A DNA stretch of 6,373 bases from Thermoplasmata archaeon M9B2D (GTDB lineage Archaea > Thermoplasmatota > E2 > DHVEG-1). Below, piece after piece: positions 1-6,171 of this stretch (position 1 is the first letter of the stretch; every line of letters begins with the position of its first letter). The notes below the pieces were generated by a model. The model saw only the letters and a program-made list of their open reading frames with translations, was not told where the DNA came from and searched no databases. Made by a program: the position numbers and the translations under genes. Where the stretch lies: NCBI GenBank assembly GCA_002900555.1, contig MUGD01000111.1:1-6373 (forward strand), in the 5' to 3' direction.

Positions 1-738
1 AGTAATTTCAATATCACGTGGTTTTAATGTATGTTTCGTCCCCCGCATCTTCCGTATCGCTAGCTTCCTGCGGTCCATCGAAGGATCCACATCAAGGACA
101 AGGATGCCGTCAACAAGAAACTCGGAGACAGAATCCCTGGAAAGATTCCGGGATCCTTCAGAAATCTCTGATGTCACCAGTGCGGTGCATGAATCCTGCT
201 CAAGGATACGCAGAATTCTGCGCACATGCATCCGAGTAGCCTGAATTGAATCAACAGGCAGTGGTGTGTTTGCCACGGTGCTCTCTGGCGGGATGATCTC
301 GGACCCCCGGTTCACCACCCAGACCGGCAACTCTGAGAGGGGCGTAAGTGAGTCAAGGACGACCCGTGAATATGCTCCTAGTCGGATTTCCTCTTCCATC
401 TGTTTATGAATCGTTTGTTTCTCCAGATCAAGGAACATGAATGTTAACAGACTGTTTTTTACTGCTGTATCAAAATCAAACCCGAATTTTTTTGCTTGAT
501 GAACCAGGTTTGAAATCCGCTCATCTGAGGTTAAAAATAAACATTTTTCTTTATTTGTAATACCTGCGTTTATATAGTGGAAACACACGATGGTTTTTCC
601 TGCGCCTGGCGTTCCAGCGACTAAGGTGACACTCCCTTGCGGATAGCCGCCTTGGAGGAGACTGTCTAAGCCTTCTATTCCTGTCTGGATTCGTTTATCA
701 TTTGTTGATACTTGCTGCTCCATCCCAAATCGTACCAT
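1..738 (-). CDS. KaiC/RadA-like RecA-superfamily ATPase, C-terminus cut by window edge
   Basis: The frame is open for 246 codons from the ATG at 738 to the left edge with no stop. It reads as a single-domain KaiC-type ATPase (the KaiC/GvpD/RAD55 group common in archaea). Visible features are the N-terminal 'TGIEGLDSLLQGGYPQGS' entry, Walker A GTPGAGKT at residues 42-49, an acidic pair D72-E73 where KaiC proteins carry their catalytic glutamates, and Walker B 'RVVLDSL' with D129. The tail 'IRKMRGTKH...PRDIEIT' is the usual last strand of these proteins, so only a few residues are probably missing. The start at 738 is preferred over the ATG at 723 because GGTGAT lies 5 bases upstream of it. The family is cytoplasmic and binds ATP; these solitary archaeal copies are generally thought to be signalling or regulatory. 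The partner is unknown, and the gene is divergent from the PHP gene. The family call is firm and the role is open. Confidence 0.9.
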   Translation of the reverse strand, partial: MVRFGMEQQVSTNDKRIQTGIEGLDSLLQGGYPQGSVTLVAGTPGAGKTIVCFHYINAGITNKEKCLFLTSDERISNLVHQAKKFGFDFDTAVKNSLLTFMFLDLEKQTIHKQMEEEIRLGAYSRVVLDSLTPLSELPVWVVNRGSEIIPPESTVANTPLPVDSIQATRMHVRRILRILEQDSCTALVTSEISEGSRNLSRDSVSEFLVDGILVLDVDPSMDRRKLAIRKMRGTKHTLKPRDIEIT

Positions 739-1095
739 TCCACATCACCCTTTTAAAATTCGATTATGTTGCAGTTGTTATGAGATAAACGCTTAAATAT
801 CTTTCTTATGGAGTACGCAGAAAACTCCAGGGGAATGCGGTCAGTTGTCTCGTCTGTTTGTACAAATAAAAAACAAAGATTGGTCAACAAGTTCTAACTC
901 ACCAAAGCGATGAATACTTAACTGTTTGTTTTTTTCGAATAGCATAAATCTGCCTCTCCCAAGTCGCGACAATACCGGTGGGTTATTTAATGCTTTCTTT
1001 TTATTCCATCCTTCTGGATCAACAGAGACACTTCGTGTGGCACCGTAAATTTCTAATAGGAACGCTATCTACCATGTAGCAGCGGTTGTTCCCTG
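739..1095. other. Divergent intergenic region without a recognisable gene
   Basis: This 357-base spacer lies between the KaiC-like gene (leftward) and the PHP gene (rightward). I see no convincing coding frame: the only ATG frame of note, 808-897, would give 29 residues without family features. The left part carries the likely KaiC-side promoter. Candidate plus-strand AT-rich boxes for the PHP gene are GTTATTTAAT (about 982-991) and GTAAATTTCTAAT (about 1045-1057); neither is strong. A perfect 8-base palindrome GTCGCGAC sits at 963-970. No tRNA-like or riboswitch-like fold was recognised by eye. Confidence 0.5.
791..802 (-). promoter_or_regulatory. Possible TATA-like box for the KaiC-like gene
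   Basis: On the minus strand this reads AGATATTTAAGC, about 53-64 bases upstream of the ATG at 738. That would give a leader of roughly 30 bases containing the GGTGAT ribosome-binding site (744-749). A 6-bp inverted repeat, TGGAGT (809-814) and ACTCCA (824-829), lies just upstream of the box, where a BRE or a regulator might act. This is only a sequence resemblance to archaeal TATA elements. Confidence 0.35.
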
Positions 1096-1767
1096 ATGTT
1101 AAAATTAGATTTACACATTCATTCCTGCTTTTCACATGATGCCATTGGCACCCCTGAGGATCTTGTCAGATCGTTACAGGCGCGAGGGCTTCAGGGGATG
1201 GCTCTTACGGATCATAATACGATTAAGGGGTACCGTCAAATACAAAAGATCATGCCAACCGATTTTGTTGTCATCCCTGGGATTGAGGTTTCCACTGAGG
1301 ATGGGCATATCCTTGGGTTAAATGTCAAGGAGCCTATCCGTCCGGGTCAGTCTGTAGAAGAAACCGTTGACTGTATCCTTGATGGTGGCGGCATACCGAT
1401 TGTTCCTCATCTCTTCCGGTTGCTTTCCGGTATTAAAATAGAAAAACTACAGGCAATACGAACAAAGGTAGCAGCAATTGAAGTATTTAATGGTTGTAGT
1501 GTCCCTGCGACAAACCTCAAGACCGCGAATGTGGCCCGTTCGTATGGCCTTGGGGGTACGGGTGGAAGCGATACGCATGACCCGTTCTATGCAGGGTATG
1601 CGTATACAGTGGTTGATTCAACGGATCTGCGGGTTGATACGGTTCTTTCGGAAATCCAAAAGAAAAAAACATGGGGCGAGGGACGTACGCTTCCACTGAG
1701 CTACCGGCGGGATCGTATGGTCCTTTCAATCACGCAGTTTGTATCACGTGGGTTCAAACGCATATAG
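1096..1767 (+). CDS. PHP-domain metal-dependent phosphoesterase
   Basis: This encodes a 223-residue protein spanning a single PHP (polymerase and histidinol phosphatase) domain, the usual size for stand-alone members. The metal-ligand motifs are in order: D5-L-H7-I-H9 at the N-terminus, T38-D39-H40-N41, G62-I-E64-V-S, P104-H105, and G157-S158-D159-T160-H161 near residue 160. Such proteins are cytoplasmic, bind two or three divalent metals and hydrolyse phosphoester bonds. The substrate cannot be read from sequence; relatives act on nucleotides, 3',5'-bisphosphates or histidinol phosphate. The third motif reads VPHLFR where many relatives have A-H-P, but the histidine is kept, so activity is plausible. 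No good Shine-Dalgarno lies before the ATG. An in-frame stop at 1057-1059 rules out a much longer N-terminus, and the DLHIHS motif sits where it should for this start. The gene appears monocistronic. Confidence 0.9.
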   Translation: MLKLDLHIHSCFSHDAIGTPEDLVRSLQARGLQGMALTDHNTIKGYRQIQKIMPTDFVVIPGIEVSTEDGHILGLNVKEPIRPGQSVEETVDCILDGGGIPIVPHLFRLLSGIKIEKLQAIRTKVAAIEVFNGCSVPATNLKTANVARSYGLGGTGGSDTHDPFYAGYAYTVVDSTDLRVDTVLSEIQKKKTWGEGRTLPLSYRRDRMVLSITQFVSRGFKRI

Positions 1768-1808
1768 CGCCTTAGTCCTATTCCAAAGTCCCTCTGCAAC
1801 AAAGAACC

Positions 1809-1884
1809 TTTTTTTATCTTGAAAGAAGGCTGTATAAAAACAAGGAGGGAGAAACAGTCCTAAGTACTTGGTTGATTTTTTTTT
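1809..1884 (+). terminator. Oligo-T terminator region after the PHP gene
   Basis: Two T-tracts follow the PHP stop codon: seven T at 1809-1815 and nine T at 1876-1884. Archaeal RNA polymerase commonly terminates at such tracts without a hairpin. Between them is a purine-rich AAGGAGGGAG (about 1841-1850) that resembles a ribosome-binding site but has no suitably spaced ATG or GTG. The exact stop point is not determinable. Confidence 0.45.
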
Positions 1885-1919
1885 GCGATATACGGATTTT
1901 CGACATCTTTTCCCATTAT

Positions 1920-1928
1920 TTTATATAT
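1920..1928 (+). promoter_or_regulatory. TATA box of the C25 peptidase gene
   Basis: TTTATATAT is a near-ideal archaeal TATA box, centred about 43 bases before the ATG at 1967. It predicts a transcript start near 1950 and a short leader of roughly 15 bases. Because it lies inside the upstream extension of the same reading frame (a TTG at 1868 would otherwise be usable), it is evidence that translation starts at 1967. Confidence 0.65.
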
Positions 1929-1942
1929 ATGAAGACTCTATA

Positions 1943-1959
1943 CCTATAATAGATATAGG
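1943..1959. repeat. Inverted repeat at the predicted transcript start of the peptidase gene
   Basis: CCTATA (1943-1948) and TATAGG (1954-1959) form a perfect 6-bp inverted repeat around ATAGA. It lies downstream of the TATA box and a few bases before the ATG, overlapping the predicted initiation site. A dyad in this place could be a repressor operator or a weak 5'-leader hairpin. The sequence is AT-rich, so chance is a real alternative. Confidence 0.35.
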
Positions 1960-1966
1960 GGATCAT

Positions 1967-4408
1967 ATGAAGAAACATTTCATTGCTTTGATGCTAAAAC
2001 AGAGGCAGTTTTTTGTAGCAACCATGTCGTGTCTAATGCTTTTTGCTGTGGTAACACCGGTAAGTCAAGGTATGGATGACGCTCGTATAACAATCACGTA
2101 TGTTTTTGATAGCCCAAGTATTGAAACCGTTGATATTGCTGGTATTATCTACAATCGGGTAAGTCTGCCGGACTGCTCTCCTGCGGGCAGTGCTGGAGAA
2201 CCAAAAATCCCGTCAAAAGGAGTGTTTCTTCTCTTACCGCCGAAATCACAGGTCAGTCGAATTACAGTGACGGTCGGCGAGGGGATGTTGGTTGGGTTAG
2301 AGTACCCTGTGGAACCTACAAGCCAAGCCATCCCTCTTTCACAGTCAGAGGATGTTCCAACTCCGACTCCGAATCAATTGATTTATCAATCCGATGCGCA
2401 GTATCCTGGGAACCTGTATACAAACGTTGGTGTGTATGCGTTCCGGGGGTATCAGATTCTTGTGTTGCTCTTGCATCCCGTGCAATACAACCCTGTGACT
2501 GGTGATTTGCTGTTTTATACAAGTATGGAAGTCTCTGTGGAAACCATTCATACAGGTGTACAATCAGCCTTCTACAGGGGTTTTGACCCTGATAGGGACC
2601 AGGTGAATCAGAAAGTGGATAACCCGTGGATGTCTGCACGGTATCATCAGGAATGCACCCCTGTTCCGACACCTTTGGATTCCTATAATCTTCTCATTAT
2701 CACGACTGATGCGTTACAAAGCGGCTTTGTACCTCTGAAAGATGCGCATGACGCCACTGGTGTCACCACTGTGATTAAAACACTTACCGATATCGGGAGT
2801 AGCTCTCTCGAAAGTATACGCAACTATATTCGAGATGCCTATACGAACTGGGGTGTTGACTATGTCCTTCTTGGGGGAGATACAGATGTTGTTCCTGCTC
2901 CGATCCTCTGGGTTTCTGGTATGGATGAAAACGTCACCTACTATGAGGACACGATGCCTTCAGATCTGTACTATGCGTGTCTTGATGGTCCCTATAATTA
3001 TGATGGTGATGGCAAATGGGGTGAGCCAAACGATGGCGAAAATGGTGGTGATGTCGATCTCATTGCGGAGGTCTATGTCGGCAGAGCGTGTGTCGGGAGC
3101 ATGACAGAGGTGAATAATTTTGTCACAAAGACAGTTGCCTATATCAACAAAGACCCGACAAACGAGTACCTGAAGAAGGTTTGTTTTGCAGGTGAATACC
3201 TTGGAAACTATGGTATCGCAAGCTATGGGGGGACTTATCTTGATCAAATGGTCAATGGCTCATCGGACGATGGATACACCACGGTTGGGATCCCTGCAGA
3301 TGAGTATATCATAAATAAATTATATGATGCTCCCGGGTATGACTGGCCGAAATCAGCGATTATCTCAGTCATCAACAATGGCGTCCATATCATCAATCAC
3401 CTTGGTCACGCCTCCTATACCTATAATTTGAAGATGGGTACTTATGATGTCACTGCTCTTACTAATCCGTCGAACCGCACATGTTTTATCTATTCGCAGG
3501 GGTGCATGGCTGGGGGTTTTGATAATGGTGACTGCATCGCAGAATATTTTACGGTGAAAACAACTCACGGCGCATTTGCCTGCATTATGAACGCCCGTTA
3601 TGGTTGGTTCTGGTCCTATAGCACAGATGGGGATTCACAGCGGTTCCATCGGCAGTTCTGGGACGCGGTGTTTGGGGAAGATATTAAGGAGATTGGACGG
3701 GCAAATCATGATTCAAAAGAGGATAATATTCCCATCATCGGTCGCTCGTGCATCCGCTGGGTATACTACGAGACAAACTTATTTGGCGACCCTTCGTTAC
3801 GATTCATGGAGAGTTCGAACCATCCCCCTGAGACGCCCGATCTTCCCTCTGGTCCGACACAGGGTAAAATCGGAGTGCAGTACACGTTTACCACCAGCGC
3901 CACAGACCCTGATACAGGGGATGAGTTGTATTATCAGTGGAACTGGGGAGATGAGGTAAGCGATTGGTTTGGCCCCTATATACCAGGGGAATCTGTTGAA
4001 GCGACACATACATGGGCGGCCCCTGGAGAATATCAGATAACAGTGAAAGCAAAAGATAACGGAGGGTTGCAGAGTGCATGGTCTGATCCGCTGTCGATTT
4101 CTATCCAGGAAGGTCCTCAGATTGAGATTACTTCGATTTCTGGTGGCTTGCGGGTTACAGCGGAAATTCGTAACAATGGTATTGTGGATGCGACACATGT
4201 AAATTGGACGATTTCTTTGCAGGGACGGGTTTTGTTTGGCCAAGAAAACAGCGGTACTATCCTTGGTATTTCTGCTGGCGACAGCTTAAAGGTCTCCACA
4301 GGGTTTGTCTTTGGACTAGGCGCAGTGGATATCAACGTGACCGCAGCTGATGCAGAGATGAGCGCGACTGCTTTCTTGTTTGGGCCGTTTATCTTTACTA
4401 CACGGTAG
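1967..4408 (+). CDS. Secreted gingipain-like C25 cysteine peptidase with PKD and C-terminal surface domain
   Basis: This is an 813-residue exported endopeptidase. Residues 1-35 form a signal peptide: basic start, hydrophobic core about 15-32, polar SQG end. Residues about 36-238 resemble the C25 propeptide, with 'GEPKIPSKGVFLLLPP' and 'RGYQILVLLLHPVQYNPVTG'. The C25 catalytic domain spans about 240-613 and includes LLGGDTDVVP (301-310), a D/G-rich likely calcium segment (341-362), catalytic His481 in HLGHASY and catalytic Cys513 in SQGCMAG. The 32-residue spacing is close to that of gingipains. It ends with NLFGDPSLRF. A PKD domain (about 620-713, WNWGD...HTW...YQITVKAKD) follows. A C-terminal domain (716-813) closes the protein and is shared with the gene at 4743-5978. 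The ATG at 1967 is chosen over the longer frame from TTG 1868 because the signal peptide and TATA box both fit it. It probably degrades extracellular protein; the specificity is unknown. No downstream operon partner is present, and the next gene is convergent. Confidence 0.93.
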   Translation: MKKHFIALMLKQRQFFVATMSCLMLFAVVTPVSQGMDDARITITYVFDSPSIETVDIAGIIYNRVSLPDCSPAGSAGEPKIPSKGVFLLLPPKSQVSRITVTVGEGMLVGLEYPVEPTSQAIPLSQSEDVPTPTPNQLIYQSDAQYPGNLYTNVGVYAFRGYQILVLLLHPVQYNPVTGDLLFYTSMEVSVETIHTGVQSAFYRGFDPDRDQVNQKVDNPWMSARYHQECTPVPTPLDSYNLLIITTDALQSGFVPLKDAHDATGVTTVIKTLTDIGSSSLESIRNYIRDAYTNWGVDYVLLGGDTDVVPAPILWVSGMDENVTYYEDTMPSDLYYACLDGPYNYDGDGKWGEPNDGENGGDVDLIAEVYVGRACVGSMTEVNNFVTKTVAYINKDPTNEYLKKVCFAGEYLGNYGIASYGGTYLDQMVNGSSDDGYTTVGIPADEYIINKLYDAPGYDWPKSAIISVINNGVHIINHLGHASYTYNLKMGTYDVTALTNPSNRTCFIYSQGCMAGGFDNGDCIAEYFTVKTTHGAFACIMNARYGWFWSYSTDGDSQRFHRQFWDAVFGEDIKEIGRANHDSKEDNIPIIGRSCIRWVYYETNLFGDPSLRFMESSNHPPETPDLPSGPTQGKIGVQYTFTTSATDPDTGDELYYQWNWGDEVSDWFGPYIPGESVEATHTWAAPGEYQITVKAKDNGGLQSAWSDPLSISIQEGPQIEITSISGGLRVTAEIRNNGIVDATHVNWTISLQGRVLFGQENSGTILGISAGDSLKVSTGFVFGLGAVDINVTAADAEMSATAFLFGPFIFTTR

Positions 4409-4486
4409 CGCGTGGAAAGAACTCGGTGTTGAGTGCCTTACTTTCCTTTGGGACGATCATCTGTCGGTACATATGAGGTTAATGGA

Positions 4487-4505
4487 TTTTTTCTAGGGAT
4501 TTTTT
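4487..4505 (+). terminator. Double oligo-T terminator after the peptidase gene
   Basis: Two six-T tracts (4487-4492 and 4500-4505), both in a GGATTTTTT context, lie about 80-95 bases past the peptidase stop. No strong hairpin precedes them, only a 4-bp stem ACTC/GAGT at about 4422-4435. The pattern fits archaeal T-tract termination. Confidence 0.4.
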
Positions 4506-4691
4506 AGCGTTCCCGTCATAGGCATCTTATGTCTTGCTGCTCTACAACATCGGTGGACAGCAAATCGAGACACGTGGTCCATATAATCCCGTTGTCTACG
4601 TGATAGTGACCATGCACTCCGTATGTGTTAAAAAGGTTTGAATCAGAGTGGTTCCTATGACTATCCGATGTTCTGATAAGAATCACTTTGA

Positions 4692-4944
4692 TTTTAAACA
4701 ATACGAAAAAAAGAGAAAGGGGGATGTCCCCTTGTTGTTTCTTTATATTTTGATGAAGATGAGCAGTACTGTTGCTTCTTGGTTTTTTGTGGCTGGTCCT
4801 GCAGTCACTGTTATCGTCGTTGCCCCTAATCCTAGGATTAAACTTGATGTAATCGTCTCTTCGCCACCTGCTGCAAGCGAGGCGATGGTGCCTGTGGTTT
4901 CTTTGCCAAGGATGATAAGGCCGCCAGTGAGTTTGATGCTCCAG
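4692..4944. repeat. Long direct repeat, copy A (C-terminal domain plus terminator)
   Basis: The stretch 4712-4944 matches 6141-6373 base for base with a constant offset of 1429 and no gaps. I count 3 mismatches in 233 positions (4777/6206, 4788/6217, 4839/6268). Weaker identity continues outward through an indel-bearing A-rich stretch to the shared 11-mer TTTTAAACAAT (4692-4702 and 6108-6118). It covers the last 66 codons of the 4743-5978 gene, its stop codon and its terminator. How far the identity runs into the gene is unknown because copy B is cut by the window edge. Confidence 0.95.
4706..4733 (-). terminator. Hairpin plus T-tract terminator of the LamG/PKD gene
   Basis: On the minus strand, 10 bases after the stop codon, AAGGGG-ACATC-CCCCTT forms a 6-bp stem with a 5-base loop (4717-4733). 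It is followed by TCTC and seven T (to 4706). This is the classic intrinsic terminator shape, unusual in archaea, where the T-tract alone usually suffices. The same element ends the neighbouring gene at 6127-6162. Confidence 0.7.
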
Positions 4945-5978
4945 TCGATATCAGCCGCGTCCCCTGTGCCAGTATTTTGTACGACTGCATTTACTTTGAG
5001 TAATCCACCAGTAATCTCGCCAATCCCTATGACTGGTTGTGGTCCAACAATCGTCGCGGTTGTGGTGTCTGTGGCAATGGTTCCCTCATCGTCGGTGACG
5101 GTCAGGGTGACGTTGAAGACACCTGCTTCTGTGTAAGCGTGGGTCGGGTTTTGTTCTGTGGCTTCTTCCCCGTCTCCGAAGTCCCAGTGCCAGGTGTACG
5201 GTTCAACTCCTCCGGTCGCAAAGCCTGTGAACTGGATCTCTTCGTCTACATCTCCTTCGTATGGTCCGCCAGCACTGCAGACCAGTTCGTTACTCATTGG
5301 CACCAGTGACATATCATCATAGAAGACTTTTGAGGCAGTGTTAGCAAAGAGGTCGACTGCATCGATAACCAAAAATCCATCGCCAGCGTTATTCCAACAT
5401 GCGGTCCATGCCTTCTGTATCAATAGGTAATCGTTGTAATAGAATTTAAACCAGTCTGAATCAAGGTCGATTTCTGTACGAAGTTCAATCCATTGACCGG
5501 TTATCAGCGGTGTCGTCACAGCGTCTGCTTCTGACTCGACGATTTGATTAATCGAATCAAATCTGATTACGAGTGCCCATTTGTTATTTGATCCCGCGCC
5601 GTCCGTGTAGCTGCTGAATAACATGAAATATGATTCCCCTGCAAAGTCAGTCGGGACGAATTGCCAGGCTGTGTACACCCATTGACCTGATGTATACCCT
5701 TCATATTCATGTATCAGGTCTGAATTTAATTCGATTTTTACTGAATGCGGGGTACTTATGGATTGTTCGTTGGTGACGGTTCCATAAAATTGTGGGTCAT
5801 TGTCCCACCCTTTCCATCCACCATCATCTGGTGTCCCGTCTAATAGTTGTCCGTTGGTGTATGTATCAAAGTTATCAGCCCATGTTCGGCTCGCGCTACT
5901 AGTTAATGTGGCACTTGCTCCGAGGAATAGGAACAATGCTCCTATTGCCCCAATGGTTCTACAATAGTTTTTTTTCAT
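4743..5978 (-). CDS. Secreted ConA/LamG-like and PKD-domain surface protein
   Basis: This is a 411-residue exported protein. Residues 1-29 are a signal peptide (MKKNYCR, hydrophobic core about 9-22, then a Ser/Thr/Ala cleavage region). Residues about 33-225 look like a concanavalin-A/LamG-type jelly roll: 'DNFDTYTNGQLLDG' opening, aromatic-rich strands, and 'SKVFYDDMSLVP' close. Such folds bind or cleave polysaccharide; I see no clear catalytic motif, so binding is the safer guess. A PKD domain follows at about 236-311 (GGPYEG, WDFGDG at 265-270, HAYTEAGVFNVTLTVTDDEG). Residues 312-411 are a beta-rich domain matching the peptidase's C-terminus and ending in hydrophobic LLIFIKI. The start at 5978 is supported by GGAGG at 5989-5993 and the signal peptide. 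The gene lies downstream of, and in the same direction as, a paralog-tailed gene at 6172, but each has its own terminator, so they are probably separate transcripts. Confidence 0.88.
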   Translation of the reverse strand: MKKNYCRTIGAIGALFLFLGASATLTSSASRTWADNFDTYTNGQLLDGTPDDGGWKGWDNDPQFYGTVTNEQSISTPHSVKIELNSDLIHEYEGYTSGQWVYTAWQFVPTDFAGESYFMLFSSYTDGAGSNNKWALVIRFDSINQIVESEADAVTTPLITGQWIELRTEIDLDSDWFKFYYNDYLLIQKAWTACWNNAGDGFLVIDAVDLFANTASKVFYDDMSLVPMSNELVCSAGGPYEGDVDEEIQFTGFATGGVEPYTWHWDFGDGEEATEQNPTHAYTEAGVFNVTLTVTDDEGTIATDTTTATIVGPQPVIGIGEITGGLLKVNAVVQNTGTGDAADIDWSIKLTGGLIILGKETTGTIASLAAGGEETITSSLILGLGATTITVTAGPATKNQEATVLLIFIKI

Positions 5979-6010
5979 CTATACTACGCCTCCACATCAT
6001 ATTTTTTTTT

Positions 6011-6020
6011 TATTTTATAT
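6011..6020 (-). promoter_or_regulatory. Candidate TATA box of the LamG/PKD gene
   Basis: The minus strand reads ATATAAAATA, centred about 37 bases before the ATG at 5978. This would place the transcript start near 5990, right at the GGAGG ribosome-binding site. A second candidate, TTTAAATTAA at 6051-6060, would give a leader of about 50 bases that leaves the site fully transcribed. I cannot choose between them from sequence. The region is uniformly AT-rich, including nine T in a row at 6002-6010 on the plus strand. Confidence 0.45.
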
Positions 6021-6126
6021 GAAAATATCTGTATATTACATAGCTCTGGTTTAATTTAAATGTTTTGATACAAATACAGGTCGCTTCCTTAGGGAAATAC
6101 GAGATGTTTTTAAACAATATTACGTT

Positions 6127-6162
6127 AAAAAAAAGAAAATAGAGAAAGGGGGATGTCCCCTT
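6127..6162 (-). terminator. Hairpin plus T-tract terminator of the right-edge gene
   Basis: The same AAGGGG-ACATC-CCCCTT hairpin as at 4717-4733 is found here (6146-6162). On the minus strand it is followed by a T-rich run ending in eight T (6127-6134). The stem and loop are identical between the copies while the T-tract part has diverged in length, which suggests constraint or recent homogenisation up to the hairpin. Confidence 0.7.
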
Positions 6163-6171
6163 GTTGTTTCT

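Larger units (their letters stand above)
4409..4742. other. Convergent intergenic spacer; possible decayed coding fragment
   Basis: This 334-base spacer separates the ends of two convergent genes. It holds the T-tracts of the plus-strand gene and the hairpin terminator of the minus-strand gene. Between them, 4516-4701 is open on the minus strand for 61 residues but begins only with TTG and has no ribosome-binding site or promoter of its own. Its middle reads VHGHYHVDNGIIWTT, which faintly recalls the GHxH end of calcineurin-type phosphoesterases. I regard it as non-coding or at most a gene remnant. Confidence 0.4.

Noticed and set aside
18..239. Plus-strand open frame of 73 codons
   Set aside because: It lies antisense inside the KaiC-like gene, whose minus-strand frame carries clear Walker motifs; the plus frame has no family features.
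808..897. Short ATG frame of 29 codons in the divergent spacer
   Set aside because: It has no ribosome-binding site, no motif and a length expected by chance.
1831..1850. TATA-like GTATAAAAAC followed by AAGGAGGGAG as a promoter and start for a small gene
   Set aside because: No ATG or GTG start with a workable spacing follows; the nearest TTG is about 18 bases away and leads only into the peptidase extension rejected above.
1868..1966. N-terminal extension of the peptidase from a TTG start
   Set aside because: It would place 33 residues before a well-formed signal peptide and would lie across the best TATA box in the window. The start at 1967 explains both.
3797..4243. Minus-strand open frame of 148 codons opposite the peptidase
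   Set aside because: It is a shadow of the PKD and C-terminal domain coding sequence, with no recognisable domain in its own translation.
4648..5136. Plus-strand open frame of 162 codons
   Set aside because: It is antisense to the PKD and tail domain of the minus-strand gene; its valine/proline/serine-rich translation is what the reverse of that repeat-like sequence yields.
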